Position numbers and translations under genes: made by a program. A stretch of DNA of 64,000 bases, from positions 39,356,671-39,420,670 of the forward strand of contig CAIIXF020000007.1 of NCBI GenBank assembly GCA_903813345.2, given 5' to 3'. Positions 23,190-34,200 of the stretch are shown here, piece after piece. The number at the start of each line of letters is the position of its first letter. Positions within the stretch are counted from its first letter, which is position 1. The DNA is from Owenia fusiformis. Its lineage: Eukaryota > Annelida > Polychaeta > Sabellida > Oweniidae. The notes beneath the pieces are model-generated. The model was not told the origin of the DNA and did no database searches. It worked only from the letters and a program-made list of their open reading frames with translations.

Positions 23190-23597
23190 CACGCGGTACT
23201 AACTTCGACCGTTAATTTGAATTTTTGACCTACCGGATGTTTGAAAATCAAGGATTACGAGTCTCATAATGCACCGTTTTTCTTCAAACTTGTTCCATTC
23301 AAAGCATAACAAAAATCCCTTTCTGTTGGTACATTATTCTTCTCAACAGAGTAACATCTTCCAGCGGCATTTTGGTCCCCAGCTGTAAGAAGGCCTTCTA
23401 ACAGCTGGGGACCAAAACACTGCTAGAACGAGGAACTCTTTACAATACAGTAATGCACCGACAGAAAGGCAATTTTGTTTTGCTTTTAATGGTATAAGTT
23501 TGAAGAAAAACGGTGCTGTATGAGACTCGCAATCCTTGATTTTCAAACATCCGGTAGGTCAAAAATTCAAATTAACGGTCGAAGTTAATACCGCGTG
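23190..23597. mobile_element. 408-bp foldback element, CAC...GTG ends, CAAAT duplication
   Basis: Two arms of roughly 200 bp meet at about 23393 with almost no loop. The centre is TTTGGTCCCCAGCTGT, then AAGAAGGCCTTCTA, then the complement. The ends are CACGCGGTACTAACTTCG and CGAAGTTAATACCGCGTG, flanked by exact CAAAT repeats. It is the compact, intact member of the family also seen at 1948 and 21750-22415. No coding capacity. Confidence 0.88.
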
Positions 23598-23602
23598 CAA
23601 AT

Positions 23603-25306
23603 GCTATTATTGGTACATTACTTTAGACGGTTGGTATTCTGACCCTTGATTATTACTTTTGGCAGGCCACACGGCTAATTTTTTTAAATGTTGCTGTTTC
23701 GGTTGTATCATGGCATAGATCAAATAAGCACCTTACCGAAATAAATCGCTATATCTTGGAAAATACTAAAATCAATTGTGTTCATTATTTCAGGAAATAA
23801 AGGAGATACCTTAAATCTATAGCTCTAATAGTTAATTGATACCCTTGACACCTGCTCTAGACATTCAAAATAGACGCAGTCATATACGTCTAGGTTCAGA
23901 CAGACTTCAGACGGCATTTCGTCCATTTTTTGAACACCCATGACTCCGTGTTGGAGCATTTCTCTTTTACGAATGTATTCTGAGCAGGTGTGCAAGTCAT
24001 AATGTTTTTTTACAATTACACGAGGTATACATTTCAGGTTTTTTCGATTCTTTCTTTCATAAAGGATGAACACAATTGGTCAGTGTTTTCCAAGATATAG
24101 CGATCTCTTTCGGTTGCGTTGGACACCCTGTATAAAACTCTTACTATTAAAACTCCTTGACTATTTCATTATTGAATTTTACCTAATGGTCCAATCTAAT
24201 GATAAATAAAAAATGATAGCAGTAAAGCAAGAAAAGTGGAACGATATGGAGTTACACCCTGGAGGATTGGTGATTCATGGGGAACGGTAAAATCCAGATT
24301 CTCTAAAATGATGCAAATAAATTGAATATTGTTTCAACTTGGAATTTCACTCAATCGTCACATCTATAGAAACATGATATATAAACAAACCTTGGGGAAT
24401 GTTGTCAGATTAAAAATACTTTTATTTCAACATTCTAGCTCAAGTATTTAGAAAGTTCTGGGCGTTTTATTTTCGCTTGGTCTAATATATTAGCCTATAT
24501 GGCCAACCAAAGCACATTTGCCCTTACAAAAAATCAGAAACATTAGTTTTAATGCCTTTATTTTACACGATTGCGCATAATCTCGATATTGAATGTAGCT
24601 CAGAAGTAAAATCAAAAAGACAAGTTTTGAACTCAATATTAATAATACTGCATCACTAATTGTCAAGAATTCAAATATTACATGATTTTAAATAGAATAT
24701 TGTAAGGGTAATGCATTTTTTGATAAGATGAACAGGTGGCCAATCTGGGCAGCTAAATCTTAATACAGAGCGAACTTGATTGACAGCGGATCTTTGTGGA
24801 CCAGTTTATTTATTTTTAGCGAGGGTTGTCAGCTAGAAAATCAATACAGGTTCAATACAATAAAAAGTAAACAAAACTTCGTTTTCATCCCTTTCCCTAA
24901 AATGATGTTTATGGCGCTAAAATATGCCTAGATAACTTTTGCATCATATTCGTCTGCTTGTTCCATTCAGTAACACATAACATTATTTTGCGCTACAATT
25001 ATGATAAATATCAGGTAATATGAATTATTTATTTGTAATTGTTTATTTGCACTTTGTAGATAAACACATACTATTACAGATCTAATATACAATAAAATGC
25101 TACATTTATGTAAATTCCAATTGTGTTTGATCATTCTAATTACTTGTCATATTATCTTCAATTCAAATTACTACAAATTAAATTAGTTTAGAAAATTCTT
25201 ATAAAACTCATTAAATCATTTGTTTTGATCTCATAAATTTATTGTTTTTGAACTAAAATATTGATGCTAACTTTTATATTAATGTTTTGATTTGATGTGA
25301 TTTCAG
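23603..25306. other. No gene recognised; upstream intron or intergenic DNA of the NHL gene
   Basis: AT-rich sequence. The last part ends in an acceptor (TGATGTGATTTCAG) for the exon at 25307. Upstream coding exons of that gene are not recognisable here. Confidence 0.5.
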
Positions 25307-26119
25307 GTCAGCAAGCTTGTGGAATTGAAACTCTGTGAGCCAATAGTGGAGAAGAAGAATCTACGATCAGATGAGATACAAGATCTAACTCTCATTCCCA
25401 ATGGCCATTTTGTAGTAACAAATTCAAATCTAATATTACGCAGATCTACAAAGATATATGGTCGAGAGCACAACCAGTTGAAAGATCTTGGAAAGCATTT
25501 CTATTTCGTAACATTAACTTCCGATGGCCATCTGGCATTCACCAACGACACGAACACCATAAGTGTCTACAGTGTCGACGGGACCCCCACACGGGAAATC
25601 ACCTGCAGAGGACCTACAGCTGAGCTACAGCTAGCAGGTATTACATCAACCCCTGCAGGTGAGCTGCTTGTATGTGATCGCAACACAGAGACAGTGTACC
25701 GTGTGAATCCGTCCACTGGAGACACGACTCCCATTTCCAAGCCTGATACATTCAAGTTCCCTTACTATGTGGCATCAACAATATCTGATGTCACCATAGT
25801 CAGCGACGTGTCGGGTCATTTTATTAAAGGCTTGGATAAAGATGGCCGGGAAGTTTTTAAATATGGGAAGGGCGGCAGTGGTCAGGGTGAGTTGGATTGC
25901 CCCTATGGTGTCTGCACAGATGCAGCCGACCACATCATAGTTGCAGACGCTCGCAACCACAGGGTACATCTCCTGACCCCTGACGCCAAATTCCTTCGCT
26001 ATGTGCTTTCCAAGGAAGATGGCGTGTCCTTCCCCTATTCTGTTGCCATCAACCAGGAGGGGCAACTGGTAGTTGGAGATCAAGGTGGCAACATATTCAC
26101 TATCACATACAGGAAGTAA
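25307..26119 (+). CDS. NHL-repeat beta-propeller protein (TRIM-like), terminal exon
   Basis: An open frame enters from a splice acceptor (TTTCAG at 25301-25306, phase 0) and runs to TAA at 26117-26119, about 270 residues. It consists of NHL-type blades. Clearest are ELQLAGITSTPAGELLVCDR, then GELDCPYGVCTDAADHIIVA with ADARNHRVHLLTPDAKF, and FPYSVAINQEGQLVVGDQGG at the C-terminus. The F/YPxGV-x-V/I-AD-x-xNHRV pattern is diagnostic. In TRIM2/3/32/71-type proteins such a propeller follows RING, B-box and coiled-coil regions and binds RNA or protein partners. Those N-terminal parts are not in this exon. It has higher GC than its surroundings and no stops, consistent with a live host gene. No methionine is needed for an internal exon. 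Confidence 0.87.
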   Translation, partial: VSKLVELKLCEPIVEKKNLRSDEIQDLTLIPNGHFVVTNSNLILRRSTKIYGREHNQLKDLGKHFYFVTLTSDGHLAFTNDTNTISVYSVDGTPTREITCRGPTAELQLAGITSTPAGELLVCDRNTETVYRVNPSTGDTTPISKPDTFKFPYYVASTISDVTIVSDVSGHFIKGLDKDGREVFKYGKGGSGQGELDCPYGVCTDAADHIIVADARNHRVHLLTPDAKFLRYVLSKEDGVSFPYSVAINQEGQLVVGDQGGNIFTITYRK

Positions 26120-26783
26120 GGTAAATAGAAAACAAAACATTAAAACAATTAGTTAATATCAATTAAATACGGCATTATTACATGAATATAACGTGAATTT
26201 ATGATAACAAATGATTACAAATTGAAAATAGTTGAGTAAATATGTTAAAATAATGTTAAATAAACAGAGAAGTAAAAGTGCAGATTGTAAACAATAGAAG
26301 TAAACAATCATAATAGTAAAATGAACTGTTTCTGTCAAACTGATGAATTTAATCACATCTAATTATCAAAATTATGTTTCAGCCCAGCATCCTGATTGAA
26401 GTGAAAAACAACAACGCTGACAAATACAACAACAACAACAACAACAAATCAAAGACAATGATAGCAGTGACAATTACAACACTGATTACACCAATATTGA
26501 CAATAACAAGGTCAATTATTCTGATAATACCAAGAGATACAACAACAACTTATATACAAACAGAACAGTGACAGTTACAACACAAACAACAACAACAACA
26601 ACAATGCCAAGAGATCAACAATAATCGGTTATAAAACAACAATGTGAAAACTATTATAAAGCAAATGATAGTTATATTTGCCATAAAACGGAGTCTGAAT
26701 TCATAAAAGCTAATTTGGATTAATTACATATTTACAAACATCAGGATTAATTATGGATATATATATGTTCTCTGATAATTGTA
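26120..26783 (+). other. 3' flank of the NHL gene with CAA microsatellites
   Basis: AATAAA-like signals occur (for example near 26258). CAA/AAC repeat runs lie at about 26407-26450 and 26580-26604. The open frame 26374-26571 is an Asn/Thr-rich translation of these microsatellites. Confidence 0.6.
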
Positions 26784-27871
26784 CAGGGTGTCCCAGAACT
26801 CATGAGAATTTTTTGAGGGAGATATAAGGCATAGGTGATTTTTCTTCAAATTTGGTACACTTATTAAACACACTTTGGGGAATAACTGACATGAATTTCA
26901 GGCACATATCTTTTATATTTCTGAATTTATTGACATTTGAATTCTACATCGCCACAAACCCTGGAGTAGTCAGAGAAATACAACAATTTACGTCACATTT
27001 TGATAATATTTACACAACTTCTCTACTATAATAGCATTGTTTTCATTGAATTATTTCAGTGTTTCAGTATATTAGTTAATAGGATCATACACATTCAGCT
27101 AACGTATCTCTACAGAGTTATTATAGCACCCGAGTTATAGCATATTATCTGCGGTTTATGTCTTTTCAGCTACTCTTTATACACATTCCAAAATCGTTCT
27201 ATAGCCATTTCTGTAGGGTTCTCTGAAACAACATGACTCAATTCTCCATCTGTTTCAGTGACATGGCCCACTTATCTTTGTTTAAGGTCCCTAAAGAAAT
27301 GAAAAGTGTAGTAGAGCAAAATTTGACAAGTATATGGAGCTAACATATACTGTAAAGTCTCAATAGAAAGTAATTTGGATGCACTACTGACATGCATGTA
27401 GTGACTTATTCACTGGTGCACTGTCAATATGCAAGATCATATTGGCTAGCAAACAGAGAATTTCTTTCAGTCCCTCAGGAACATGTTATTGTGATCTTTC
27501 AGCAAACCAAATGTACAATCCGTTGATGTATTGGGACTCTATCAAATTTTATTTATCGTTTTATCAAAGTGCATCATCAATATGAGAAAAATACTCAACT
27601 AAGCTTATACAAAAAATGTTGGTTTTATCGTTGAGAATTTGTTAAAATTGACAAAATGTAACATAAACTGTTGTAAATTTCCCGACAACTCCGGGGTTTG
27701 TGGCGATGTAGACTTCAAATGTCAATAAATTCTGAAATATAAAAGATATGTGCCTGAAATTTATGTCAGTTATTCCCCGAAGTGTGTTTAATAAGTGTAC
27801 AAAATTTGAAGAAAAATCACCTATGCCTCATATCTCCCTCAAAAAATTCTCATGAGTTCTGGGACACCCTG
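26784..27871 (-). mobile_element. Decayed mariner-type transposon
   Basis: TA dinucleotides (26782-26783 and 27872-27873) flank inverted repeats of about 175 bp that begin CAGGGTGTCCCAGAACTCAT. CAGGGTGTCCCA-type ends with TA duplications are typical of mariner. On the minus strand the interior retains, with stops, an HxDxAP-like catalytic segment (27391-27440) followed at the expected distance by LxxFxLLxFxFLxxLKQ-like sequence near 27290. These correspond to the second and third catalytic Asp regions of mariner transposase. The inverted repeats are unusually long for mariner. The element is inactive. Confidence 0.8.
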
Positions 27872-27977
27872 TAAGTAGATTGTTTTGTAAACTTGTTTGC
27901 TTTCAAAACTAAATTACATTTTGAATTAGTATCCTAAATGTATTTTTCACATAGAGATTAGTGAATATCCTAGTTGA

Positions 27978-28214
27978 AAGTAGAAATAATCTTGATTTAC
28001 GTCATTGAAAATATCATAATTCAGTCAAACTGGTGTCATATTTGGAATCTACATATAAAATTACATCTAAAAATGTACATGTGGTTTTGAAAAAAAGTTT
28101 ATCAATGATGCATATTCAAGTTTAAAGGAATTTTGTAATACCCTGCCATGTTATTTCCCCCGAATAGCCACCTGGTGGCGAAACTGGTAACTACCTACTC
28201 GCATCTGGGTAATT
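27978..28214. repeat. Dispersed repeat, copy 1
   Basis: Matches 58447-58872 at high identity, for example CTTGATTTACGTCATT, GTCATATTTGGAATCTACAT and GCCACCTGGTGGC followed by AAACTGGTAACTACCTACTCGC. The second copy has about 190 extra bases between the two matched halves. 28215-28730 holds nothing recognised. Confidence 0.75.
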
Positions 28215-28730
28215 ATAGGTTGATTTGAAAATCAATTTAACTGAATATGGCCAGAGAGCATGCAACAATAGTTAAAAGCTAAGTTATAACTGAGACCATG
28301 ATTTATGTTAGTCTCAGGTTATAAAAACTTCAAAAACAGTTGAAACATATTCATTTTTTGATTCATACTCTTATGGGGTTCCTTGAATTTCTTAATTTTT
28401 TGCTTTGAAAGCTCATAGTTTATGTTTGGTCAATCAAAATATGGACTTTTAAAAACATAATCCTTATGTCTCTGAAAATAAATGTGACTTGGACGAGAGC
28501 TTTAAAATGAAGAAATAAATGTACTATACATGTACATACATGTAGTTCAACGCCCCAGAAAGCCATATACATGTACATTGCTTTATGCGATGAGGGATTC
28601 TTATAGATTATTCAATTGTCAATAAGACTTAACTGATTTTATTTTAATTGCAACGCATGCTTTGGAATGACCCAGACGTTGACGCACTGGCTTTGATGAG
28701 TTATAATGATTAGTACACTATCTGTATTTT

Positions 28731-29381
28731 TAACATTTTGAACATAATGCAGAGTCAATATTTTGACTGTAATGCAGAGTCAACATTTTGACAGTAATGC
28801 AGAGTCAACATTTTGACTGTAATGCAGAGTCAACATTTTGACTGTAATGCAGAGTCAACATTTTGACAGTAATGCAGAGTCAACATTTTGACCATAATGC
28901 AGAGTCAACCTTTTGACTGTAATGCAGAGTAATCATTTTGACAGTAATGTAGAGTCAACATTTTGACCATAATGCAGAGTCAGCATTTTGACCATAATGC
29001 AGAGTCAACATTTTGACTGTACTGCAGTGTCAACATTTTGACAGTAATGTAGAGTTAACATTTTGACAGTAATGCAGAGTCAACATTTTGACCATAATGC
29101 AGAGTCAACATTTTGACTGTAATGCAGAGTCAACTCTTTGACTGTAAAATAGGGTCAACATTTTGACTGTAATGCAGAGTCAACATTTTGACTGTAATGT
29201 AGGGTCAACTTTTGACTGTAATGCAGTCAACATTTTCACCATAATGCAGAGTCAACTTTTTGACTGTAATGCAGAGTCAACTTTTTGACTGTAATACAGA
29301 GTCAACATTTTGACAGTAATGCAGAGTCAACATTTTAACAGTAATGCAGAGTCAACATTTTTACAGTAATGCAGAGTCAAC
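28731..29381. repeat. 25-bp minisatellite, left block (about 26 copies)
   Basis: Tandem units of consensus GCAGAGTCAACATTTTGACTGTAAT (read in two parts: GCAGAGTCAACATTTTGAC and TGTAAT). Substitutions such as ACAGTAAT or CCATAAT define sub-types that alternate along the array. There are no unique spacers, so this is not a CRISPR array. Confidence 0.92.
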
Positions 29382-29385
29382 CACA

Positions 29386-30149
29386 CATCCTAGTTTTCTG
29401 CATGAGAAAAATGCAAATTCTGCGCAGAAATTCTGCATGAAAAAGCCAAATTCTGCACCAAATTCTGCACCAAATTCTACACGGGGAAAAGTGAAATTTT
29501 GTGGTACAAGTATGTGCAAAAAGTGAAATTCTTGCTAAAATCAATAATTTTCTCCAAAAATAAACAATTCTTGAACTCCACTCATGCTGCTTTATTCGGC
29601 GATAATGGACAACTGCAGTAATAACACCAGATGCAATGTTAATTAGCACTTACCAAATGCTCACTTGTGAACTCTCACGAAATTCGAACTATCACGAAAT
29701 TATAGATCAATATGCAGGGAGTTTAGATGTTGTCTATTTATATATGACGAAGTAAAACGCAAGAAGAAGCATGATTATTTGCGTTAGAATACAATAGAAA
29801 ACAACATTAGACATATTATTGCAAAACAATTGCGAGGGACTGTCATTGGTTTCAAATTTCGTGGTTATATTAGACGCAGTCTTACCTCTAAGTGCACAGG
29901 CAGAAGTTCGAGAATTTAAAACAGATTTCAGATTTCCTCTTGAAAATCTGACAAAACACAAGTATCTAACAACAAACGAGCGGAGTCTTTGGGTGTTTAG
30001 GTGAGTGACAAATATGAGATGAGTTGGTCGACTGGAAAAATCATGTTTTCCATGAAATTCCGTGCCAAAACAAAAATTCTGCAAAAAATTGAAAATGCAA
30101 ATTTCTGCGGTTTTTCTGCGGCGACGCGGAATCACGGAATACTAGGATG
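29386..30149. mobile_element. Insertion splitting the minisatellite, short inverted ends
   Basis: Begins CATCCTAGTTTTCTGCATGA and ends with the complement of CATCCTAGTATTCCGTGA. The interior has inverted similarity near both ends (TTCTGCGCAGAAATTCTGCA on the left, AATTTCTGCGGTTTTTCTGC on the right). It interrupts an otherwise continuous minisatellite. No exact target duplication is visible, so the superfamily is not assigned. Small open frames inside have no recognisable product. Confidence 0.6.
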
Positions 30150-30151
30150 AT

Positions 30152-30650
30152 TAAAACATTTTGACCATAATACAGAGTGAACATTTTAACAGTAATGCAG
30201 AGTCAACATTTTGATGGTAATACAGAGTCAACATTTTTACCATAATGCAGAGTCAACATTTTGACAGTAATTTAGGGTCAACATTTTGACAGTAATGTAG
30301 AGTCAATATTTTGACTGCAATGTAGCCTCAAGGTCTTGACTATAATGAAGGGTCAACATTTGACTATAATTTAGGGTCAATATTTTGACTTTAATGTAGG
30401 GTCAAGGTCTTGACTATAATGTAAGGTTAAAATGTTAACTGTAATGCAGGGTCAACATTTTGACTGTAATGCAGGGTCAACATTTTGACTGTAATGCAGG
30501 GTCAATATTTTGAATGTAATGTAGGGTCAATATTTTAACTGTAATGCAGGGTCAACCTTTTGAATGTAATGTAAGGTCAACATTTTGAACGTAATGTAGG
30601 GTCAATATTTTGATTGTAATGTAGGATTGTAATCAACATTTTGACTGTCA
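30152..30650. repeat. 25-bp minisatellite, right block (about 20 copies)
   Basis: Same unit as 28731-29381 but with a shifted composition: AGGGTCAA replaces AGAGTCAA through most of the right half. This suggests later local amplification of a variant. Array ends near 30649. Confidence 0.88.
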
Positions 30651-33020
30651 ATATCTATGTTAGATTTTAATAAAGACTCTACTGTGTCAGGTGCATCTGT
30701 ACACATATGAATGACCCTGCCATTTGTCACACAACCAATGAAAATATACATGTCAATTGCAAGGCAATCACAAATGATATAGTTATGCTACATACAGCAT
30801 CTGCCTTGAACAAAACAATAACAAAAGGCATTTAAGAATATGCAATTACTGTAAATAGTTTAAAGGGTTCGGATTAGCATCCCGTATAAAAACAATATGG
30901 CGACTCCAGGCGAATCAACTGGATCAGTCTATTTTTAAGAAATAAGGGGAGATCTGTAAAATCCAGTTTATTGAAATTGTCTTTGAGATAAAGTAATCCG
31001 TTTATAATGATTTTGAAAACGTTATCCAAAGAGTGATTGCGTTCAAATAATACATGTACAACAGCCAATATAAATTCTTGTATTAGAAACCGGTTTGTCT
31101 TGCTTTGTTTCATTTGTAGGATATTTCATATGCCAAGCTGTGTGCTATTACGTTATGGGGAAATTTAGATGCCAATTTTTCCTTATTATACACAAATAGA
31201 AGATCCTGAAACTTCACCCATAAATGTGGAATTGATTTGTCAAAATAAAAATCACCCTTTTATAAATGTGTGACGATCTATAATATACTTATGCTATATA
31301 CATATACAGTTAGAGGTGTTGACACAGCGACCTCAAGCCTGTGAACCCTTGAGTATTATTCCGGGATCGGGCCTTTTATACTAAACGGTGAGCAACACCA
31401 GAAACGAGCGTTCGATTTGCTCAGCGATATACGTCACCCTTTAACTCTTAAATGACTTTTCCTAAAATTGAATTAGGCAACAAAATATTGTAAATGTAAC
31501 TCCTCTCACAAGGAGAAAAGGGAGAGCTGGTTAAAATTCCTACTTTGTGACAAATTTTGCATTTGACATGAGGCTTATGTTTTTAGAATATGCATTTCGT
31601 CAATAATAATGGCCCAATATAGTTAGTTGTCTGTATTCATTCACATTGATATACCAATAGAAAAGTCAGATGTGAGTCAAAAGAGAGAGTCAAAACCATT
31701 TTAATAAGTCACTGGCGGACATAAAAGTTTTTCGGCATAAGTTGGCCTTTTTGGGCCCTTTTTGGCCAAATTATCAAAAACTTGGCCTTAAATTTTCGAA
31801 ATTTGGGCCAAATTGATTTTAGGGGCCCAAAACTTTTTCCCAATTCAAAATGTGGATCCCCTTCGTTAGCTTCTGGATCTACCGGTGTAAATTGCCTAGA
31901 AATACTATTACAGTAAAACCTATCTAATCTAATCGTCATTCTGATTGGATTATGAAGAGTTCAAAAAGAGCATTTAACCGAGTTTTGTTAAATCCATGAT
32001 GTTCTGAATTCTGAAGAAATGTGATCACATTGTCAATAGTCATTTTAAAAAAATTAGGCAGTTTTAAAATCTTGACTTTTTATTAATGTTTTTAAAAAGT
32101 TAGAATAACTTAATAAAAACTGTAAAGTGCTAAATAAGAAATACTTGAGCAATTTTGTATATTGAAACATGTAACATTGTATGAAAACTGTTCATATTTA
32201 GACAGCTTAATTTTTTAAACATGATTGCTCACTTTTCACATTTGGAGCTGTTCACATTTCAAGGTTTCTTAAACGTGTGGGTAAATTGGAGATATCAAAA
32301 GGATGGAACGGAAAAAAGTGCTCAATTAGGAGGTGTTCAGATTAGCCAGGTGTTCATAGTATCTTGGTTGAAAGTAGCTTAGTCAATGTCTAGAGACATC
32401 ACCCGTGTAAACACGCATCTAGTCATGTAAACCAGTGGATTCCGTGATCTCCCCAGCATTGAATTGAAGCAAGTTGGCATCAAGTTTAGCTTTTAAAAAT
32501 ATCCACCTGAGAATCAATTTACACCCTCTTCAAAATGAGAAAATCATGAAAAATAGGTCCAAATTTGGTCTAAATTGTAAAATAAAAAGTTTGGCACCCT
32601 CTTGAGAAAAAAATCCTGGGGAGAACACTGGATTTTGTTTTGGGCACTGAGAGAGCCTAGTTTCCAAGCTTCCCCAACTACCGTAAGTCATTACTACTGG
32701 TAAAGTATATATTTGATCCTAGGATAATGTCATTTATTAAATGTCATCTCACCAGCTGCATGCACTCTATGCAGACTGTGCTATACCAAAACAAGCAGTG
32801 CAGATATCATGTGCGCAAGGTGAGGATATTAACGGTCATTTTGGAATTAGATTTCGTGATATTTCACTAACTATGATATCTCAGCTACTCAATTATATTC
32901 AAACATGTGTACAGGTTTCCTAATATAAAGGAAATCGTATAAATAGGCGTGTCGTTCACTCTATATTGTAGATTATTTTCAAGGGAACAATAAAGCACCT
33001 GTAAAACCTATTAATAATGT
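30651..33020. repeat. Mostly featureless; GGCC-rich dispersed repeat copy 2 at 31711-31860
   Basis: At 31711 the sequence CACTGGCGGACATAAAAG starts a GGCC/GGCCC-studded segment related to 1387-1640. The rest is AT-rich. Open frames at 30874-31113 (-), 31709-31939 (-) and 32741-32923 (+) have no recognisable products. Confidence 0.5.
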
Positions 33021-33029
33021 AATAACCGT

Positions 33030-33300
33030 ATAAGTTATTGAATGATTTGAAGTGCAATACAGGATATATTCTGCTCGAGAAATTCCGTGTTGGAACGAGA
33101 CGGAGTCGAGTGCCAATACAGAATATCGAGAGCAGAATATATCCTGTTTTGCACTTCAAATCATTCTATAACGTTTTTATCGTGTGATCCTCCGTATTGC
33201 TACTGAGAATGTCCCCTCCTTACCAATATTTTCTATATTGCGACGGATATGATCATTGGGGAGAATCTCAGTAGCAATACAGATTGGTACAGCACAAGAA
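33030..33300. repeat. Two adjacent short palindromes
   Basis: The first spans about 33038-33172: GAATGATTTGAAGTGCAATA and GGATATATTCTGCTCGAG pair with ATCGAGAGCAGAATATATCC and TTTGCACTTCAAATCATTC. The second spans about 33192-33282: CGTATTGCTACTGAGA pairs with TCTCAGTAGCAATACAG. Each resembles a small foldback or MITE. No clear target duplications. Confidence 0.65.
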
Positions 33301-33984
33301 CTGACCAATCAGAGGGATTCATTTTAAAGATCATACGATAATATACTGTATTGTATTTTTTCTAGTATAATTGTATTGATATTGTATACTGTATTGCATT
33401 TTTCAACTATAAATTATAAACTATAACTCTATTATATTTGATAATATTGTACTGTCATTGTAAAAAATGTTAGGTGAAAAATAAAGGTATATCTAAGAGC
33501 TGATCTAATGTGAAAAATAAAATTTATTTATCTTAATAACATAGCTTCTCCTGTGAATATTATGAGCAAGAAGTCCTTTTATATCCTTAAATGTAGACTA
33601 TTGTTGATGAAATAAAAAATGATAATAGACCATTCAGGGAAAATATATTGGGAACAGCTTACATGTATGTGGGAGCCGCTTTTTCGACAAAAAATTATCT
33701 TTGGCAGTTTTAATTGTTATTGAGGAAGCATAAGGTGTTATATAAGTGCTATGAATATGAAAGAGATTAGTAAAGGTTACATATTATGCGAGTATTGTCA
33801 AGTTAGAACAGCATGTCAATAAGATATCTAACATCAATGGAAAAGTCAGTGATTTAGTCTGCAAGAAGCTTTTTTCCAAGCAGGAATGCTTTTGTGTGCA
33901 CGGTATATCAATAAACAAAGCTAGTAAAAGGCTCAAATGAAATTTGAAAACGTATTTATCGAATTACTTATGTAGAGGTCGATG
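33301..33984. other. No recognisable feature
   Basis: AT-rich sequence without open frames or repeats that I can support. Confidence 0.55.
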
Positions 33985-34200
33985 TTCTCCCGATTTTTTA
34001 GCAATCCTGATTTTCTTCAGATTTATTTTTAGTAATCCCAATTTTCTCCCGAATTTTAGAATTCTTGATATAGTTTTTGAACCTCCGATTTTTCTCCCGA
34101 TTTTTTCATAGAAATCCCGATTTCTCCCGATTTTTCAGGAAAAATCCCGATTCTACCCCGATTTTTCTTTATAAATCCCGACTTTTCCCGATTCTTATTT
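33985..34200. repeat. Degenerate TCCCGATTTTT tandem repeat
   Basis: About ten imperfect copies of a unit around AATCCCGATTTTTCTCCCGATTTTT. It is similar in style to the TCCCGTAAAA arrays at 39360-39720 and 39920-40158, so these may be diverged relatives. 34201-35115 holds nothing recognised apart from small unsupported open frames. Confidence 0.7.

Noticed and set aside
26374-26571. Asn/Thr-rich 65-codon open frame after the NHL exon
   Set aside because: Translation of CAA microsatellites downstream of a proper stop codon.
28731-30650. Regular 25-bp repeats resembling a CRISPR array
   Set aside because: Units are directly adjacent with no unique spacers and the genome is eukaryotic; it is a minisatellite.
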